DNA of 25,397 nt. Origin: Thamnocephalis sphaerospora. Lineage: Eukaryota; Zoopagomycota; Zoopagomycetes; Zoopagales; Sigmoideomycetaceae. The stretch is from NCBI GenBank assembly GCA_003614735.1, contig KZ992628.1, positions 1 to 25,397 on the forward strand, read 5' to 3'. Positions 19,941 through 25,397 of the stretch are shown here, piece after piece; within the stretch, counting starts at the first letter, position 1; every line of letters starts with the position of its first letter. Below the pieces are notes generated by a model. The model saw only the letters and a program-made list of their open reading frames with translations. It was not told where the DNA came from and made no database searches. Made by a program: the position numbers and the translations under genes.

Positions 19941-20540
19941 GGTGATTAGGGCTTTGTGCTGACAGGCCAGTCACAGAGCTAATGTGCCAGTATAGTTTGC
20001 AGATATGAAGCAGTGTGCTCAGTAGGTGAGGAGCACTGTGTGTACGTGCGTGGGTGCCAAAGGGAATGCAAGAATGCGGCACGTGTCGCCACTGATACGA
20101 CCGTATATGCTTTGCTAAGCGGCCTTTCGGCAATGTAAATGGTCACAACTCGTCTCACAAGACAGCAACCTATGCCCGTCTCTGCGCTGGTGGATAAGCA
20201 GCGTAGAAAGCAGGGCGTGTACTGGAAATAGAGAGAGAGAGAGAGAGAGAGGGCGGGAGTAGGTGGAAGGACAGAGAGAGAAAGAGAGAGAGGCAAGGCG
20301 GCAGAGGCACAAGAACCAGTCGATGGAAGAAAGAAATGCGAAAGGTGGCCGAGCAGAGAGCGGATAGGCTGCCGCACGGGTGGGGACTGCCACTCCGCCC
20401 TATCAGCACCCCATTTCACGCTGCACACATTTTGGTACTGTGATCACACTGCTAAAACACGACCGAGCGCATTGGGCAGGACAAAACAAGCACGAATATA
20501 TTGTAGCAGTGCAGAAACACGTGCCATGCCACGGCAGACA
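19941..20540. promoter_or_regulatory. Upstream region of KRE6-like copy 1
   Basis: 600 nt between copy 1 and the stop of copy 2. It contains the GA microsatellite (listed separately), which reads as a CT tract on the transcribed strand. I see no gene. Confidence 0.5.
20231..20293. repeat. GA/CT microsatellite and purine-rich tract
   Basis: A perfect (GA)n run lies at about 20231-20251, followed by a purine-rich stretch with more GA repeats to about 20293. It lies about 290 nt upstream of KRE6-like copy 1 and reads as a pyrimidine tract in its direction of transcription. Confidence 0.9.
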
Positions 20541-22279
20541 CTAAGATGCGCTGCACTGGGGATTCAGCGAGTACTGCGGCAGCGGGTAGCCCGACTGCGT
20601 AAAGTTCTGCAGGGTCGGGTCGTTGTAGAGCTTGGGATGGTCTTTGATGTACTGCTTGGTCGGGCGGTCCTTGGGGTCGCAGGTGACGTCGATGCGGTCC
20701 GGGTGCTGGTAGATGCGCACATAGTCGACATACATGGTGGCCGGGAACCGCGCATTTTCCAGATCCACGTGGCCGAAGCCCTGCGACATGCCGACGTTCA
20801 TGATGATGTACATGGGCTCTTCTGAGATAACACGCTGACCCGTGTTGCTGCGCGTGTTGGGCGCCACGGCCCGCGCGTCCAGCGTCCACTTTTTCTCGCC
20901 GCCCACGTACCAGCGCGCACTTCCTTTTGGCCCGGGCACGTAGTCAAAGGCATACGTCAGATAGTCGCGACCGTCATAGTATTGGTCGGGGATCTTGGTC
21001 TTGACGGAAACGGCCTGCTGCAGCTGAGCACCCTTGTAGCTATTTTTGTAGGTTGTGGCGGAGTTGTGCACGGTAACGTACTGTTCCTGCACAGTGTACT
21101 CGGCATCAAACGGCGCAAACTGATGCGACTGCGATACAGTGCCGCCACCGCTGTTGCCACCGTCACCGCCGGCACCTTCGATCAGATCAAGCTCTGGCGA
21201 AGCACGGCCAATGCCGGCCGACGGGGTGTCCTGGTCGCTGCACAGGCACTTGTTGAGCCGCTGTCCGGGCAACCGCGACAAGCCGTTGTTGCTGCCTTGA
21301 TTAGGAAGGACAGAGCTGTCACAGCTGTCGTACGAATAGGGCCAGCTATTATTGGAGCCGCGGGAAAATGTTAGCACAAGAATGGCTGGCCCTTTTGTCT
21401 GCATATACGTACAGTCCATCTGTGGAAGCGCCGTAGCCGCTGCAGGGCACGCATGCATGAGTCGCGTTGCCGGGGGGAGTGGTGGTGGTAGCGGTTCATG
21501 AGCGGATGTCGGAGTGATGCACACCGGCAGAAACCATGCCGCTCATACTTACGCGCGACCCAGATTGCCCATCGTCCACACGGCCGGCCAGAGCGCCGAG
21601 ACACGCGCCGAGCCAGGCAGCGATACGCGCGCTTTCGATGCATCGCACGGCGGTGAGCATGGGCGTTGGCGATATCGCGCGCGTCGTCCGCGTACTTACC
21701 CTCCAGGTAACCACCGCGGAAGCAAAAGTTGTTCCAGGTCTGCACCATGCCGCTCATGTAGTCCTGGTTGCCGAACCGCTTCTTTTCAATGGTGATCTGC
21801 ATCGAGCCGTTCTTGGTGGTGACCTGGTCCGGATGGTAGTGCTCATAGTCGCCCGTCTGCCAGTAGTGCAGATTAACCGCCTCCCAGATCTTGTCCTTGC
21901 CAGGGTGGAAGCTGCGGCCGTCCTTGTTGAACTCGTCCGAAAACACCAGCTTGTACTCGCTGCCGTCCTCCATCTTCTTGGCCTTGAGCTCGTCCGGTGT
22001 ATCCGGGTCGATCCACTTGTTGCCTGGGCTCTTGCTGCCGCCGCCGCTACCGCCGCCGCCACCGCCGTTGCTACCGCCATCGCCAGAGCCAGTGTCGTCC
22101 AGCTTGTCCTTCCACACCGTATACTTGAGAGTGGGATACACGATGGCTGCAAAGACGACGCCCAGCCCCAGTAGGACTCCGGCTACGATAACTAGCCAGC
22201 GCGGCAGCTTGCGACCACGGCAGCCACCCTTACCGGCCGGCTCTGACGTGGCCAGGTCGTCTTGGTTATTAAAGGCCAT
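20541..22279 (-). CDS. KRE6: KRE6/SKN1-like beta-glucan synthesis protein, copy 2 (4 exons)
   Basis: Exons are 22279-21700, 21631-21553, 21439-21413 and 21345-20541, giving 496 aa. Introns of 68, 113 and 67 nt are all GT-AG and cluster within 360 nt. Unspliced, the gene looks broken. Spliced, it restores the run from GGYLEARVSLPGS through ALWPAVWTMGNLGRA and GYGASTDGL to WPYSYDSCD, matching copies 1 and 3. The layout is a short cytosolic tail, a transmembrane helix at about 27-50, a Gly/Ser-rich linker (long Gly run at about 70-82), and a GH16-like domain with PELDLIE (Glu280, Asp282, Glu285 kept). The C-terminus reads NFTQSGYPLPQYSLNPQCSAS. Exon 3 is a 27-nt micro-exon. The role should be as for copy 1, cell-wall beta-1,6-glucan synthesis. 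The fragment at the right window edge is most similar to this copy. Confidence 0.93.
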
Positions 22280-22858
22280 GATCTCTGTACAAGCACAGAG
22301 CGTGCCAGAAAGTGTAGGCGTAAGCTTGCTTGGTAGACTAAATAAGTGTTTTGTCGAGATGACCGCGGCAATGTGCGCCGTTCGCCTCCGTATCTATACG
22401 ACAGCAAGACAGAGCAAGCAGGGCGTCGTAACTGTACCAAGGCGCGGTAATAAAGGCAAAGTTGATAGTGAGACGAGGATGGAAGAAGTGGCCAAGCAGC
22501 TGGCGGAACCACTGAGCGCGTTTTCTGTGGCAACTGGCATTCCCTGGCGCCGAAAAAGCACCATCCTTCGATGAGAAACCACCCTTTAGGATCGATACCA
22601 GCGGGGCTGAAAAGATACGACACGTGCGGAGCTGGTCTTGCATGCGGACTGGACATGGGCGGAGGCAACGTGCATGCAGCTGCATCAAACAGCATCGACG
22701 CCGCTCGCTAGAGGACGCACGGTGGGCTGGAATGCACGGCCTGACGCAAAGGCAGTAGGGTTTAGGTTTTCTTTTTGGACATGGAATTAACAAACACATG
22801 CGGATACAGAAAGGGTCAACGACGCACGTGGTGGCCAGCAGAGCTGCCGCCTGGAGGA
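22280..22858. promoter_or_regulatory. Upstream region of KRE6-like copy 2
   Basis: About 580 nt between copy 2 and copy 3. Open frames of up to about 180 codons cross it on the minus strand but have no domain and run into copy 2 out of frame. I see no supported gene. Confidence 0.45.
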
Positions 22859-24474
22859 CTATTGCGCTTTGCACTGTCCGTTCAGCGAGTACTGCGGCAG
22901 CGGATAGCCTGCCTCTGCAAATTTGCGCAGTGTGGCGTTCTGGTACAGGAACGGATGGTCGTCAATGTACTTTTTGGTGGGGCGGTCCTTGGGGTCGCAG
23001 CCAATGTCGATCTTGTCCGGATGCTGGTAGATGCGCATGTAGTCGACGTACATGGTGGCCGGGAAGCGCGCATTGCGGAAGTCGACCATGCCAAAGCCAT
23101 CGGATATGGCAACGTTCATGAGCAGATACTGTTGGGAGCACGCAGGTAGCAGGGGAAAGATCAGCAGATGCCGCGCGATGCGCAGACACTGAGCGCGCTT
23201 ACCATCGGCTCCTCCGAAATGATGCGCTGGCCCACGTTGGAGCGCGGGTTGGCCGCCACGGCGCGTGCGTCCAGCGTCCATTTCTTGTCGTTGTCGACCC
23301 ACCAGACTACCTTGCCCTCTGGTCCGGGCTCGTACGCAAACGCATACTTGAGGTAGTCCTTGCCCTCGTAGTACTGGTCGCCAATCTTGGTCTTGACGGA
23401 TATGGCCTGCTGCAGCTTGCCGCCCTTGTAGCTGTTCTTGTAGGTGGACGACCTGTTGTGAATAACGACAAATTGTTCTTGCACCGTGTACAGAGCATCA
23501 AACGGCGCAAACTGATGCGACTGCGATACAGTGCCGCCACCGCCGTTGCCTTCGTCGCCCTCGTTGCCCCGATCGCCACCGGCACCCTCTAGCAAATCGA
23601 TTTCTGCCGCCGAGCGACCAATGCCAGGTGTTGGCGTATCCTGGTCGCTGCAAAGACACTTGTTCAGACGCTGGCCCGGCAGGCCAGAGAGTGCAGCGTT
23701 GCCCTGGCTAGGCGTTACGCCGTTGTCGCAAGTATCGTACGAGTAGGGCCACAGACCTTCCGTGGACGCGCCATAGCCAGCACGACCCAGGTTACCCATG
23801 GTCCAAATGGCCGGCCAAAGTGCAGACACACGCGGACTGCCCGGCAGTGAAACACTGGCTTCAATATAGCCACCGCGGAAGCAAAAGTTGTTCCAGGTCT
23901 GCAGCATGGCGCTGGCATACCGCTGGCCCTTGGTGTCCTTTTGTTCGACCGTGATGCGCAGCGTACCATTCTTGGTGGTAGCCTGCTCCGGCGTGTAGCG
24001 CTCATAGTCGCCCGTCTGCCAATAGTGCAAGTCCACTGCCTCCCAGATCTTGTCCTTGCCAGGAGCAAAGTTGCGGCCATCCTGGTTGAACTCGTCCGAA
24101 AACACCAGCTTGTACTCGACGCCATCCTCCATCTTTTTGGTCTTGAACTCTTTTGGCGTGTCCGGGTCGATCCATTTGCTAACAGGCTTATTGCTGCTAT
24201 TGCCTCCACTGCCGCCACCACCGACTCCGTCGCTGCCGTCCTCCGCATCGGCGCCGTTCTTCCATGTGGTGGACTTTAGGATGGGAAATCCGATGGCTAG
24301 AAAGGCCACACCGATGCCCAGAATGATGCCTAGCGTGACGATCGCCCAGCGCGGCATGCCGCATAGCCGCCGCCGGCGAGGTGTTCCGCCCATCAGCGGC
24401 CCGCTGACGTCGTCGCCATACGGCTGGTTGCTCTGCATGTTGCGCATGCGCATAGCGCGTGCCTCCTCGCTCAT
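22859..24474 (-). CDS. KRE6: KRE6/SKN1-like beta-glucan synthesis protein, copy 3 (2 exons)
   Basis: Exons are 24474-23203 and 23128-22859, with a 74-nt intron in phase 0 after SEEPM, giving 513 aa. It has a cytosolic tail with a basic cluster (TPRRRRLCG), a transmembrane helix at about 42-66, a Gly/Ser-rich linker, and a GH16-like luminal domain with AEIDLLEG (Glu291, Asp293, Glu296 kept). The second exon gives the conserved end YLLMNVAISDGFG, RFPATMYVDYMRIYQHP and LPQYSLNGQCKAQ. A Gly/Asp/Glu-rich insertion after LLEGAGG (RGNEGDEGNGGGG) is longer than in the other copies. The intron site is not used in copies 1 or 2. The start at 24474 (MSEEARAM) is the first ATG in frame. Confidence 0.94.
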
Positions 24475-25311
24475 ATTTGCGGTGCGGCAAGGCCGTGCGC
24501 ACAGACTCGTATACAGCGCAGTGCCTGATGCTGCGCCACCAGGCGGTAAGTGTAAAGATTAATAGGTGGCGGGTGGTAATTAAAAGGGCGGCCGCTAGCA
24601 ATTCGAAAAGGTAGTTTGAAGATGAGCTGTGTCGACGGGCGTATAGCGAACTGAAGGAGAGGGCAGTCGCCGGCCTTAGCCTGGCGGGGCTAGGCGAGAA
24701 TTGCATGGCGGACCAATCAGCGGTGCAGATCAGCGAGTGCTATTCTTGGGCGTGTGCATAGCGCTCGTTATGGCAATTAGCATCTACGCAGATGCTTGGT
24801 CGGTTTCCCTGCCCATTGGCGTGCAGCAAAGCATGGGTGGCCGGGAATGGCACCTCCAATGTGCGCAAAACTTCATTTACGCCGCAGGAGTCCGACACAT
24901 CGGCATACCTTGATTATGTATGCAGGGGTGCCGCTACTCTGCGCTCAACATTCACCGACAGTGCTCGCGTAAGCAGCGCCATCGTGTTTCTGTGCATCTA
25001 TAAACACCAGAACGTAAACTGCATAGGTCCGCACGTACTGTGCAATGTGGCGATCGTGTAGAATCTAGGATAGATACCGATTGGAGCTGCGCACTAGCAA
25101 AGCGCCTGGTAACTGTTTGCAGCAGCATGCTACACCTTAATCTGCCGCAGCTGCGATTCTCTTTTGCGCTGCCTTAGTTTTCACTTTACTGAGCTTGTGT
25201 GTTGCGTTTGGCACTGGTCGCAATGTAACGTAAGTCGGCCATCTGTGTAGTGTAAAGATGCGTCACTGGCTTTTACATTACACCCGTGTATCACGGATCC
25301 GTACTATGGAA
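24475..25311. other. Upstream region of KRE6-like copy 3 and right flank
   Basis: About 840 nt without a supported gene. An A/T-rich stretch near 24557-24585 is about 85-110 nt upstream of the copy 3 start and may hold its core promoter. Short open frames (up to 89 codons) have no recognisable motifs. Confidence 0.4.
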
Positions 25312-25397
25312 CGTCCAACCCAGCAGTCCATCAAAGACCATCCCACGCTCTACAACGACCCGACGCTGCAGAACTTTACGCAGTCGGGCTACCCGCG
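25312..25397 (+). pseudogene. 5'-truncated KRE6/SKN1-like C-terminal fragment, cut by window end
   Basis: Reading plus-strand from 25312 gives RPTQQSIKDHPTLYNDPTLQ, then NFTQSGYP, matching the C-terminal tail of copy 2 (RPTKQYIKDHPKLYNDP and onward) with about 7 mismatches in 86 nt. Upstream of 25312 the similarity stops abruptly and no splice acceptor is seen. The GH16 domain that should precede it is absent. It is on the opposite strand to the three complete genes. An ATG at 25306 is in frame, but a functional protein from it is unlikely. The continuation beyond the window is unknown. Confidence 0.7.

Noticed and set aside
20541-24474. KRE6-like copies 2 and 3 as frameshifted pseudogenes
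   Set aside because: The apparent breaks all fall at good GT-AG introns, and splicing restores continuous family sequence with intact catalytic residues.
24831-24860. Short similarity (GGTGGCCGGGAA) to the segment encoding the FPATM motif of the KRE6-like genes
   Set aside because: Only about 17 matching bases, with no neighbouring similarity. It may be chance.
1-25397. tRNA or rRNA genes, CRISPR arrays and transposons
   Set aside because: I found no T-loop-like sequence in a plausible cloverleaf outside coding exons, no regular direct-repeat/spacer pattern, and no transposase or reverse-transcriptase motif. A covariance search was not possible by eye.

Overview
This is nuclear DNA of a compact, intron-containing fungal genome. 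Most genes are split by short GT-AG introns of about 55-115 nt with CTAAC/CTGAC-like branch sites. The gene content (SAR1, KRE6/SKN1 family, snapin-type BLOC-1 subunit, Pst2-type flavoprotein, LAT-type permease) is fungal. The splicing style, roughly 50-55% GC and a tandem KRE6/SKN1 family point to a basidiomycete yeast. I suspect Malassezia or a relative in Ustilaginomycotina, but that genus call is inference.

Layout, left to right. (1) 1-809 holds no recognisable gene. (2) 810-2225 (-): a secreted kinase-fold protein without the catalytic aspartates. (3) 2729-4646 (+): an eight-exon tRNA pseudouridine synthase, convergent with (4) 4752-5408 (-), a snapin-like BLOC-1 subunit. (5) 5526-6170 (-): quinone reductase copy A. 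(6) 6762-8485 (-): secreted Shewanella-like PPP phosphatase copy A. (7) 9156-10826 (-): amino-acid permease. (8) 12164-13860 (-): secreted phosphatase copy B. (9) 14696-15358 (+): quinone reductase copy B. (10) 15596-16673 (-): SAR1, six exons. (11) 16943-18136 (-): DUF1295 membrane protein. (12) 18441-24474 (-): three tandem KRE6/SKN1-like GH16 membrane proteins. (13) 25312-25397 (+): a 5'-truncated piece of a fourth KRE6-like sequence in the opposite orientation, cut by the window end.

The exon models were built by hand. Those of all multi-exon genes sum to a multiple of three and end at a stop, and they restore family motifs across the junctions. The single-frame readings of most genes look broken only because of introns.

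Three themes stand out. First, the secretory and cell-surface content is high: a secreted pseudokinase, two secreted phosphatases, SAR1 (COPII), three beta-1,6-glucan-type proteins and several membrane proteins. Second, duplication is heavy. The two reductase and two phosphatase copies flank the permease in nested order. The phosphatase copies share a tract that is identical even through two introns, which indicates recent gene conversion. Third, the KRE6-like array has 0, 3 and 1 introns at non-shared positions. The best candidate for something undescribed is the combination of a signal-peptide pseudokinase with two signal-peptide PPP phosphatases that carry an unrecognised N-terminal region of about 225 residues. 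Whether they act together is speculation.
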